This document shows, piece by piece, positions 34,285 through 44,319 of a DNA stretch of 64,000 bases (the first letter of the stretch is position 1; every line of letters begins with the position of its first letter). The DNA comes from Rhyzopertha dominica. Its lineage: Eukaryota; Arthropoda; Insecta; Coleoptera; Bostrichidae. The position numbers and the translations under genes were made by a program. The notes under the pieces are model-generated. The model made no database searches and was not told the DNA's origin. It was given only the letters and a program-made list of their open reading frames with translations. Location: the NCBI GenBank assembly GCA_025024175.1, contig QCXZ01000003.1:15024392-15088391 (forward strand). Reading direction: 5' to 3'.

Positions 34285-34345
34285 CGCCTTGATGAAGTTG
34301 CAAATAAAGGCAACGAAATGTCGGCAACTTACCGGTTTTTTTCGA
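34285..34345 (+). ncRNA. PLE-type hammerhead-like hairpin
   Basis: TTGATGA (34289-34295), A, perfect stem GTTGC/GCAAC (34297-34301 / 34310-34314) with an 8-nt loop, then GAAA (34315-34318) and TGTCGGCAAC. The layout CUGAUGA-A-stem-GAAA-..GGCA is that of the PLE1 arm hairpin, and a CGACCTACCC tract follows where PLE1 has AGACCGAAACC. The first core base is T instead of C. It probably marks an old PLE pseudo-LTR (about 34050-34370) without coding sequence. Confidence 0.5.
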
Positions 34346-34980
34346 CCTACCCTCTTCCCGGAAAAGAGAACATTGAGTAATCAGTACAGTTTTTTTTTGG
34401 AGGGGGGGAGGTAAGAGGCCGTTAACGTGTTACTTCACTACGGACTCTTAGTAATATTTACGAAATCATCACATAAAAACTGTAATACGTACATATTTTA
34501 ATCTCAGATTATTTTTTTTTCCTAGAAAGGCTTCTTTTTTCGAATTGTGCAATTATTTTTTTTAATTTCCTGCTTTGTGGAAGTGCTGACTTGTTAGTTC
34601 TGTTTTTTGTTTAACTGTGTCTAAAACAAATACGTCATAGGTAATTCGTTACGAACACGCAAATAATTTTGTTCAAATCAATTTTTAACGTTGTAAAACA
34701 AATCGTAGGGTAAATATTGATTATAAATTTATTCTTGTTTAGTATATAAATAAATAAGTACATTAAGCCTCAATCCTTTTCAAAGTCAAAGAACATGCAA
34801 CTGATTTCTTTTCATTGCGATAGTTCTACAATCCTCAAATTTGTTGCAATTATTTCCTATATCACCATTCTTGTCAGAAGTGTTAACCTTTGCAGAAACA
34901 AATTTTCCATTGCAGTATAAATCCATTAACGTCTTCTTACTTCTAATGCTCCTGTCCCAGGAGTTTCAGAGGTTGCAGTA

Positions 34981-35685
34981 TACAGGGTGGCCCATTAGTG
35001 CGTGGACGGAATATTATGCAATTGTTATTACAGCTTTTAAAATTCTGCGAGTGCAGCGTAGTAGGGAGTGATTAAGTCTACAAAATAAAAATATTTTTAC
35101 TCTTCCCCCAACATATACGGGGGTGGTTCAATACATTCTTATATATTTTTAAATGGAACACCCTGTATATTATTACATTTTTGGATTCCTCTTTTAATTT
35201 TAATGGTACTTAATATAACATATATGGGGTCTAAAATACACTGTTGTAAAGTTATTTCATTTTTTTCCAAAATTTTGACGTTTTGGAAAATTATTATATT
35301 TTAAAAACCTTTATAGCTAGAGGTATGTAGTTTTCGCAGGGATGTTACTAATAAAATGCACATCACCTGTAGATATAAAGAATTAATATAAGAATAGTTA
35401 GTAGTACTAAAATTTACTTCAGAAAATTGATCATATTCAATCCCAGCCAACTCGATTTTTTTAAATAGCACCCTATTTTACTTTCACCGTAGTTCAATGC
35501 GCAAATTAATTTCCTCTTATATGATATAAAGATGTATGTATTTATCTCTCATAGTTTTTAAGAAAATTGCATATTTTTAGGTTTAGTTTTATTTTAGTCC
35601 TTTTTATAGTAGGCTATGGCGAAAACAATGAATGCACTTTTATCAGCTTTAAACTGTCAATGTTTGCTTAGTGTTATTAGTGATT
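34981..35685. repeat. Left terminal inverted repeat of the 2.9-kb DD41D element
   Basis: Reverse-complement match to about 37220-37914, recognisable throughout by eye, including the central block near 35270-35480 against 37425-37635. Confidence 0.88.
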
Positions 35686-35718
35686 TATCTACGTGTTTAG
35701 TGTACCTAGTTTTTAAAA

Positions 35719-36785
35719 ATGACTCATTATTCTCAAAATGAATTAGTTGACATGGTGTTCATCCTGGGAGAGTCTGATAAAAATCCCTTATTGGCAAGTA
35801 GAGTTTACGCTGCACGGTTTCCTGAGAGGGAAAGAAAACCGAGGGAAGAGACATTCAGAAAAGTTTTGAATAGGTTTTTGCAGACAGGATCTGTGGTGTA
35901 TAATAAGCATGATAGGGCAAAAAATTCTTTAACTGAAGAAAATAAATTTAACGTCATGGCTGCCGTCGTAGAAGACCCGCATATAAGTTGTAGGCAACTA
36001 ACCCGAAATTTGGGAATATGCCGCACTTCAGTACAGCGCATCTTGAACAAAAATAATTTCCATCCTTACCGGTTACAACTGCATCAAGAGTTGGACGAAG
36101 GCGATTTTCAAAGCAGGACTAACTTCTGTACCCTAATGTTAGAAAAAATCAATGACGGTCAAGAATTTTTAAGAAATGTGCTTTTTACGGACGAATCTAC
36201 GTTTCACAGAAATGGATTTGTTAATTGCCACAACTATCATTACTACTCCGATGAAAACCCGCACCATCTACGAATGAACCATAACCAACACAGGTGGTCT
36301 ATAAATGTATGGGCTGGAATTATTGGAAGCTACATAATAGGCCCATACTTTTTTGACGGTACCTTAAATTCCTTGCGATATAGAGATTTTCTAGAGAATG
36401 AACTGTTTGGTTTGCTGGAAAATGTTCCTTTGGCTTACGTGAGGGACATGTATTTTCAACACGACGGAGCTCCTGCCCACAATGGCCAAATAGTGACAAT
36501 GTGGCTTAACAACAGATTCCCAGAAAAATGGATAGGAAGGGCAGGAACAGTTCATTGCCCAGCAAGGTCACCTGACCTAACACCGATTGACTTTTTTTGT
36601 GGGGCTATATTAAAAATATTGTCTACCAAACTCCACCTACGACGGCGGAAGATATGAAAAATAGAGTAAGGGCAGCGTTCAGGGGTATTACACCCGAAAT
36701 CTTAACTAGGGTGGCGGTCTCATTTCGTAGTAGAGTTGAAATGTGTTTGCACCACAACGGTCGCCATTTTGAACATTTATTGTAG
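35719..36785 (+). pseudogene. DD41D Tc1/mariner transposase, single 1-base frameshift
   Basis: Cut-and-paste transposase. The ATG at 35719 opens a frame with an N-terminal HTH (about residues 8-60, LVDMVFILGE...AARFPERERK), a second HTH (about 85-118, ISCRQLTRNLGICRTSVQRI) and the DDD domain. Catalytic residues are D158 in LFTDEST, D249 in FQHDGAPAH and D291 in PDLTPIDFF, with 41 residues between the last two. Directly after D291 a run of seven T (36592-36598) is one base short: the frame goes astray, while the +1 frame resumes with WGYIKNIVYQTPPT and ends GRHFEHLL at 36785. Otherwise no stop is present (about 355 residues). A sequencing error in the T run, true inactivation, or slippage are all possible. 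Confidence 0.88.
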
Positions 36786-36827
36786 GTTGCAGTGCCATTA
36801 CATTCTTCGTTATCTTGTTTTCACATA

Positions 36828-37065
36828 CTATTGTTACTTTGTGTTATTTTGTTACTTGTTACGTTCCATGTATTTGCATACTATTGTTACTTTTGAGTTA
36901 TTTAGTTGTGTTAGGTTCCTTGCATTTTGTTGATTTGTTGTATTCAGATACCTTTGTTACTTTTGTGTTGTTTTGTTGTGTATTATGTTTCCTGTATTTT
37001 TTTTGTTTTGTTTTCACCTACTTTTGTTATTTTGTTATGGGTTACGTTTGTTGCTATTGCTTTTT
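36828..37065. repeat. Degenerate tandem repeat 3' of the transposase
   Basis: Four imperfect units of roughly 53-72 bp share the order CATACTATTGTTACTTT, TGTTATTTTGTT, GTTACGTTCC.TGTAT. The unit is T/G-rich on the plus strand and lies between the transposase stop and the right inverted repeat. Confidence 0.6.
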
Positions 37066-37219
37066 AACGATGTCTTTGAATTTTCAATTAAACATAATAC
37101 TCATATGTGGTCTATATTTGTTTTTTTTAATTTTAAATATTATATTAATATTAATATGACTAAAGCAGTACACACATCATTTTCTCAAAAATGATTGAAG
37201 ATAGACACATACAAATGTA

Positions 37220-37914
37220 GTAGAACTACTGACATCAAGCAGACATTGACAGTTTGAAGCTAACAATGTATTTCCCATGGCCTACTATAAGAATGACTAA
37301 AATATAACTAAACCTAAAAATATGCAATTTTCTTGAAAACTATTAGAGATAAATAGATACTTCTTTATATCATATAAGACGAAATTTTTTTGCGCATTGA
37401 ACTACGGTGAAATTAAAATAGGGTGCTATTTAAAAAAATCGAGTTGGCTGGGATTGAATATGATCACTTTTCTAAAGTAAATTTTAGTACTGCTAACTAT
37501 TCTTATATTAATCCTTTATATCTACAGGTGATGTGCATTTTATTAGTAACATCCCTGCGAAAACTGCATACCTCTAGCTATAAAGGTTTTGAAAATATAA
37601 TAATTTTCCAAAATGTCAAAATTTTGGAAAAACATGAAATAACTTTACAACAGTGTATTTTGGACCCCATATGTGTTATATTAAGTCCCATTAAAATTAA
37701 AAGAGGAATCCAAAAATGTAATAATATACAGGGTGTTCCATTAAAAAAAATATAAGAATGTATTGAACCACCCCCGTATATGCTGGAGGGAAGAGTAAAA
37801 ATATTTTTATTTTGTAGACTTAATCACTCCCTACCACGCTGCCCTCGCAGAATTTAAAAAACTGTAATAACAATTGCGTAATATTCCGTCCACGCACTAA
37901 TGGGCCACCCTGTA
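37220..37914. repeat. Right terminal inverted repeat of the 2.9-kb DD41D element
   Basis: Partner of the left repeat. It ends TACAGGGTGG when read from the outside. Confidence 0.88.
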
Positions 37915-38189
37915 TAACAACCATCTGTTTAAAGCTTGTGTCATTTGCAAAAACTAGTGAATTGGCTAATATAATCAAATATAATTATCGCTTGAATACA
38001 AGTGATAGTTAGCTGGTTAGCAGGCCAATTTATGTTATGAAAAAATACTGCTAGTTTGAACTCGAGTAGCCAGAATCTTGCCACCGTAGCGAATTCCGTA
38101 CTGAAGCTCCAAAATGCTGAGCGACGAGCGATTCCTTTGTAAATGCGCCGGTTGGCGTTCAGTGGCGTTACTTTGATATATACAGGTAT

Positions 38190-38304
38190 GCCGCTTTGAC
38201 CTCGGATCTGAATAGAGTTTTGATAGTGTAGTGGCTTTACATTTGACTAGCAATAAAAAGGTCCCAGATTTGATTCGCGGTCATAGCTGGCAATACTTTT
38301 TCAT
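38190..38304 (+). repeat. tRNA-derived SINE, family 1, copy 2
   Basis: GCTTTGACCTC, TTTTGATAGTGTAGTGGCTT (A-box region), TTTGACTAGCAATAAAAAGG, TTTGATTCGCGGTCA (B box degraded), AGCTGGCAATACTTTTT. It aligns in order with the copies at 29.4 and 50.5 kb. Confidence 0.7.
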
Positions 38305-41300
38305 AACACATATTGGCTTGCTATCGCGATAACTATCTATGACGCGAATTTGTGTATAACCAATTCTAAATTGTTTAGAAGAAGTTTTTGTTGAAAAATC
38401 ACTAACTCAGTATCTATATTGCAAATCTGGTTAGCTTTATATTGTTATTTTTTTTTAATCCAACCAGTAAAACGATGAAGTGGAAACATGCTACATGCTC
38501 TAATAGCTCGTCTAATCTTTGCATAGGGATTAAAGCATCCTATGTCATTGGTTACTACATCTGCGCTAGAAAAAGGCGGTGTGGGAAAAACACAGCGAGT
38601 ATAGGTTTCTTCTTTGTTCCTGTTTACCTAAAGATTATGGCATTGCAACAAAGAAATATAGCTACCATCTGCAATCTTACTTCATCAGTGTAAAGTAGTG
38701 TCGGAGCAGATAGTTTTTAATTACTCAGAGGTTATTATGAGAACTACACATTGTAAGCAAATAGTGTAAGAAAAAAGGTAACTTTAGACATCTTCCTTAA
38801 TGTACCTATATGTTCTAAACCAGCACGGTACATAATCATCTCGAATGATAAATACACATTTCATAGCAACGCGGACTCGCTTCTGTTTGGAACTTACCTG
38901 TTTACAAATATTTGATTTATGTGGGTCTCTGCATATGGGGGGCTTAGCCAGCCTTATTGACTACATTCTCATTTCATCCCTACGCTGGACCGTACTAACA
39001 CGTCCAGCACAACATACATCCTGCAACCGGCGCCATCTAATCTCCGGCAGCTTTAAGGTGATATATGTTTCGGCTTAGTGGTGCAAGTGACCATGGTCGC
39101 TCGCTTCGCCGTTCACATGGATGGCAACGGGCCGTCCGAAGGGACAAAGGAAACACAATAGCTGTTACGAGAGCAGCAACTGACGACATCATAGGTATGG
39201 TCGCTATAGAAGCTAATGCATTGGTGACCTCTATAGCTTCCGTTCAGTTTCAGTAACTGAATACGTTGGCATTTGTTCTTCGAAAGTCTTCCGTCTATTT
39301 AGTAAGCCTACATTCTACGTATAGTTTTGTATTAGTTTTTTTTTCTACTTAAAACTTAACCACGCACAAGCTTTATGGATTTACTTGATTACCCTATCAC
39401 AAACTTTGATCAATATTAAAATGAAAATTCATTCCTGTATAATCTAAACGAACGCAATGTTTAAATTATATTAAAACTAGAAGCGTAATTTTCTTTAACC
39501 AATAATTAATGCCGATATTGAATAAATTAATCTGGAAATTAACTGGAATTTACTATAAATTTAGGTAATAAGTGCACCACTGATAACGATTTACTGAATC
39601 AGTTACTCTAACCACGCCGAAACAAATCATGTGTAAGCAAGAAATTTTCTGAGAAATTTATAACACAATTTACAAAGAAGTTGAATTATTTATTTTGTTA
39701 CAATTTCAGTGTGATGGTTAGTTTAACTATACATCGAAAACTTTTATAAAAGTCTTGTTTTACTAAATAATGGTTCGTTTCAGTGAGAGGGAGAATGACC
39801 GTTCGAGTTATCTGGATCAATAGCAGTAGCGCGTGGAAAGAGACACTTTTCGTACTTGTTAAGAAAATACCTGTTATCGTAACAGTAAAGTCAAGTCCGC
39901 AGATTTCGTAAGGCATTCGATGGAGCGTCTCCGTCCAATCATCCAAATTTTCTATCCTTTAGAAACTGCCCGAAACGCATAATGTAGAGATGTCCTATCT
40001 TGTTGAAACCCGGACGCATTATGTAAGCTTTATAATTTTTAATAATAGCTATCAATATTAGATTAATATAATTTTGTAACAAACCGAGGTACAGTCGATG
40101 ACGACCATCGTAGTGAACGCACGCGGTCAAGCTGTGCTCTGAGCTTTACACGTTTATTTGTATGAAAAGTAAACCAGCAGACTATATGTATACTTAGTTT
40201 CACGGCCTTGTGTTAGTAAACAGGTTTTAATGTGATAATGTGAATGTGAACATAATAGTTACGAAGTTTTTTTCTGTGTAATGAAAATCAGCATTATATA
40301 AAATAAACACACCAAGGTTGGCACAAGCTTTAAAACCAAACTCGTGCCATAAACTAAGGAGGTATGGATCGTCTATACCTAGGCTAGAAAAGGCCTTGAG
40401 AATAAACACAAAACAGACGCCGAAATACGTTGGTGGAGAAATCTTAAACTGAATTGATACACTATAAGAGGATCTAACGTTACATACCAAAAATGTAGTA
40501 GAACCACAACATTTGAACTATTACATGTTCCGAATGAGCGGGAACCGAGTATTCATATATTGCTTGCGGGTGCCCGGCGTTTTTACACGAGGAGCGGACT
40601 GTACATACGAAACACCATACTTAATTCCCTCTCATCGTTTCTTACTTTGTAGATTCGGTTCGCGCGTTCGAAAGAGACTATAAATCGCTAAATAGGTGAA
40701 ATATTAGTAGCACTAGTAAAAATCAAATCATTCATAAGACCAAAACACGTGAATATCAATACCCATATCGTAAAATACAATTCAATGGAAAGCCTTAACA
40801 GAATTCCGACGTTTCTAAACTACCTCGAACAAGATACCTTCTGGAGAGCAGAAGAATTGTGAAGGGAACAGCAGAAATTTTACACAAAGAACATAAGTGC
40901 TTATTAAATAATAAGGGGACACAACAACATTTCAACCGGACGAAAGGACTGAAGGGTTGGAAGATACAGAGGAACAACTAAGTATTACCTACATACTTCA
41001 AAGAGGAACAAGAACCCACTATTGCAGCATGATAGCATCATACAGAAATCAGGAAGACAAGGAAACCAGTCCAACTGGCAGCCGTAGAAAAATCGCTGAC
41101 AGAAGAAAATATTAATGCACACAGAACAGAAATATCCCATCGAACAGAGTTCCTAAGTCCATACAGAACTCCAAACAACAGAGCTTACTAGGAAGAAGAA
41201 TAATGCAGCCAAGCTAGGTCAACTTCAAACACAGATTTATCTATGAGAAGCATTCACTGGTTGGTTGCACTATTCAAACCTTCATTTTCCAATTCTCAGC

Positions 41301-42865
41301 TTCAAATCAGATGACGATTTTGTAATCTGAGAGGAGCAGTTTTTGCTGTCGGCTGTACATTTCTTCCATTATACAGTCAAGTAGGAAAAATACCTGTCCA
41401 GGTTCTTGAGTGTGTGCTTCGTGGAACAGTGTTACGCTTTATTTACAAACAAAGCATTGCTAGTCCTACACTGTCACAAAGAACTACCTATGTCTGAAAA
41501 TTATGCTCGTATGCTTTTTCCAGGTCGAGACAGTTTTGATGTATGAATGCTACCCACAAGTTACTGGAATATAATGATGTGCAGTGATTTACTGATCTGA
41601 AACGTGTAAAAAGAGTTTCAGTTCAGTAGGAGACTTGCTGCAAGCAATATGTATAAAATATCGAGTGAAAAAGGTCAGACCATCAAGGCGGACCTGCTAT
41701 CCTAATATCAAAGCCTTACGGCAGTCAGGCAAAAACCCTGCATGCTTATTAACTTGAATAGTTCAGATAATCCGGCAGAAGTGCTTCCGACCCTTTTGTG
41801 CACTCTAGTGGGTCAAGCGGACGTGTTATTGCGGGGTGTCGACGTTATGATAATGATACGCGTTATGGGGCATAGGGAACGGTTGTAGGACAGAGCGTTT
41901 TAGGGTAGCGGAAGGCAGCGGAAAAAGGAAACAGCCCATTAGCAGCAGAGGACTCAATTTGGAATTTAGAGTGTCTGTCTCCGTGGATGTCTGTTATTGG
42001 CCATCACGATGTTTGATGTTCCGGGGAAGGCAGCAAGTTGTAGGCGGTATACGGATAATAAGAAGCGTAAGTGTGTTGCTAAAGGATGCATATCTTTGCG
42101 CCAGAATTTTAACATGAAATTTAAACATAATTTGCATCAATAACCTACCTACAGCTCTATGATTTAATGAAAATGCAGTAATGTGATGTGAAGGTCTTTA
42201 TAAAACTGATGTAGGTTTTCTTCAACTAAATTAATCTTGAGTGAGGTTCGACTGAATCAGTGCTGCATCAGCAGTATCTACATGTAGATCTAATATTTTA
42301 CTGTACTTCTTACAGTTTTCTTGAGTTGTGAATCATAAATAAATAAGTAACAACTTTGTGATTACAAATTAGCAGTTTACACTAAAAATAATTACAGTAC
42401 GGATACATCCTGAAAAACTAAGCTTAGTTGAGGTACATTAATTACCTTAACAATAAATACTTAACATTTAGCCGTTTGAGCTTAAGTGAAGAACTTGAAA
42501 TAATGCATAGTGGCCGTCCAACTCTATGCAAAACTAAATACCGTGTAGGGGCAGCGCCGATACTCGCTTTTACGCGGATATTTGACAAAAACATATACAT
42601 ACATTAAAACTTCTTTTTGCGGCGATGGAAACTGGATGAAAGGCGGATTAAATGATTTGGAGCTCCTTACTGAACAATTAAGAAAACTTGATAATAGTGC
42701 AAGCCAGACCACCTACGAAATAATATTGACAGTAAGGTCAGACTAATATCGCCACGTGTATAAATAGGGCTTGTGCAAATAAAATTTGTAAATATAATAG
42801 GGGTGTTAAAAATCAAGAATAACTCTTAAAAATAATAGACATATTAAAACTGTGTGGAATATCTA
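38305..42865. other. No recognised gene
   Basis: Short ORFs only. Plus-strand sequence at about 40790-41220 is relatively open (ESRRIVKGTAEILHKEHK and a later stretch) and could be an old retroelement gag-like or host fragment, but no family is recognised. A GC-richer patch lies at about 41820-42030. Confidence 0.4.
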
Positions 42866-43195
42866 ATCTTGCCTTTCACGGTCACAACGAGAAGGAACAT
42901 CATTCAAACTCTGTATTTGTTAACAAAAGCTGATGCTGGTACTGCAAAAGCTATTCAGCATGAATTATTACAATGTACGCTCGAGTTTTACCCAGAACGT
43001 ATTGTAATTCTATTATGTTATGAACTGAATGGAAACATACTTGAGCGTTTTTGGGTATTTGCAGAGTCAAGTTGCGGAAGGCCTGTTTGAATGCATTTTA
43101 GAACAGATCTCGACGATTCTAAAATATATTGCCTAGAAAAGCTGATTTGCCATGTGTACTGGTATGACGGAGCTGCTATTTTGCATGATCATTTT
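42866..43195 (+). pseudogene. hAT transposase relic (ZMYM1-like type)
   Basis: Frames in order give LAFHGHNEKEHHSNSVF (the [I/L]PFRGH.E motif of the TTF/ZMYM-type hAT transposases), then VILLCYELNGNILERFWVFA (compare the 'RYV....EERFLGF' strand), then YWYDGAAILHDHF (compare 'QTYDGAAVMSG'). Frames change between these pieces and an in-frame stop follows position 43087. No termini were found. Confidence 0.55.
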
Positions 43196-43199
43196 TGGT

Positions 43200-43600
43200 A
43201 GTGTTAATATGAAGATTCGGGGGCAATACAAGAACGTATATTTTGTATATTTATCATCGATATTTCTGGTATTATTTTATGAAATGCGTCTCTTATTTTG
43301 TCGATGTAGATTGGGTGTTCGTCGTATACAACGTTTTTTAGAAAGCCTCATAGGAGGACATCAAGGGGTGTAAGATCAGGAAACCGTGCAGGGTACAAAA
43401 TCATCGCTCCTTTTCCAATTCATATATTTGAATATGCGTATAATTATTATTTTCTAATATGAAATAAAAATAAGGAATAAATGTCATAAACTGGTTTGCT
43501 TATGAATTTGCTTGTTTACGAAAACACTGAAGACAGTTTGGTTGTAAAACAAAAAAGCACCACCTTGTTTCGTGCTCTTAGAAGGCATATGCGGCTGGAT
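43200..43600 (-). pseudogene. DD41D transposase C-terminal relic
   Basis: The minus strand reads (about 43420 down to 43200) IGKGAMILYPARFPDLTPLD, then GFLKNVVYDEHPIYIDKIRD and AFHKIIPEIS. This parallels IGRAGTVHCPARSPDLTPID and the following WGYIKNIVYQTPPT in the 2.9-kb element. An upstream KQGGAFLF near 43560 is where the second catalytic QQDGAP would be, with D changed to G. A possible terminus GGAACACCGTGTATA is at about 43920-43934. No opposite end was found. Confidence 0.6.
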
Positions 43601-44104
43601 ATTATAACGCAAAACACGAAATCCATTTAATGTTCAAAACTATTAACTTTAAGGATATTGAACTTTAGATGAAAGTTGGCGCTCTATCAAACGGAATGCA
43701 ACAAATATGGTGGTTTTATTTAAGTTGGTGAAGTTGTGCATGTTTGTTTATCTCGTAATACAACATTTAATTGTAAACATTGTGACCTGTGGTTAGAGTT
43801 TTCAGAAAAATTTAAGTTTGATCATTTCTTAAACATTATTTTTTTAAGTTTTTAAACAACGACTTATATCAAACTGCAATAAAAAAGTAAGTTTCTATTT
43901 AAAAAAATAAGTATTCTTTGGAACACCGTGTATATAAGAAAATAATTTTGGTTTATGAAGTAAAAGGAATAAAGATTTTTTATGTTTGCTGTGATAAAAG
44001 CAATATCTTACTTACGCGCATTAGGTTGACACTTTGTACTTACTAACATTAACTACTTGTACATATGATAAACAATATTAATATTTGTGGATTTTTTTTA
44101 AATT

Positions 44105-44230
44105 TTTACTAATGTCCAGCAAACAGGGTATCAGGAGGAGTCTGTAGAGGATTGGATGACTTTTGCAATCTTCCATTCCATAATGTCGAAGACGTATTCG
44201 ATGGGTAAAAGATCAGAAGATAATTTCTAT
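44105..44230 (-). pseudogene. Tc1-type transposase C-terminal fragment
   Basis: The minus strand gives SSDLLPIEYVFDIMEWKIAK, close to the Tc1 motif SPDLNPIEHVWDIM. It is followed by a degraded helix and a stop. Only this fragment is convincing. Confidence 0.45.
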
Positions 44231-44305
44231 TAGTTTAGCGTAATTCTGACTGAAAAAGACCATGGGAAGGGTCTTGAGGTAAAATATCCGGGTTTATTAC
44301 ATTCT

Positions 44306-44319
44306 GGGGGGGGGGGGGG
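44306..44319. repeat. Homopolymer of 14 G
   Basis: Fourteen consecutive G bases in AT-rich surroundings. The length may be inexact because such runs are error-prone. Confidence 0.8.

Larger units (their letters stand above)
34981..37914 (+). mobile_element. Complete DD41D Tc1/mariner transposon with ~700-bp inverted repeats
   Basis: The left end TACAGGGTGGCCCATTAGTG (from 34981) is matched by its reverse complement ending at 37914, with TA outside both ends (34979-34980 and 37915-37916). The inverted similarity continues with small differences to about 35685 on the left and from about 37220 on the right, so each arm is about 700 bp. That is far longer than in usual Tc1/mariner elements. Between the arms lie one transposase (35719-36785) and a degenerate tandem repeat (36828-37065). 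This is the best preserved DNA transposon in the window. Confidence 0.92.

Noticed and set aside
36736..37194. Hydrophobic ORFs downstream of the transposase
   Set aside because: They translate the T/G-rich tandem repeat; no start context or family.
43195..43373. Extension of the hAT transposase through NMKIRGQYKNVYFVYL
   Set aside because: The opposite strand here matches the DD41D C-terminus much better; the hAT likeness is probably chance.
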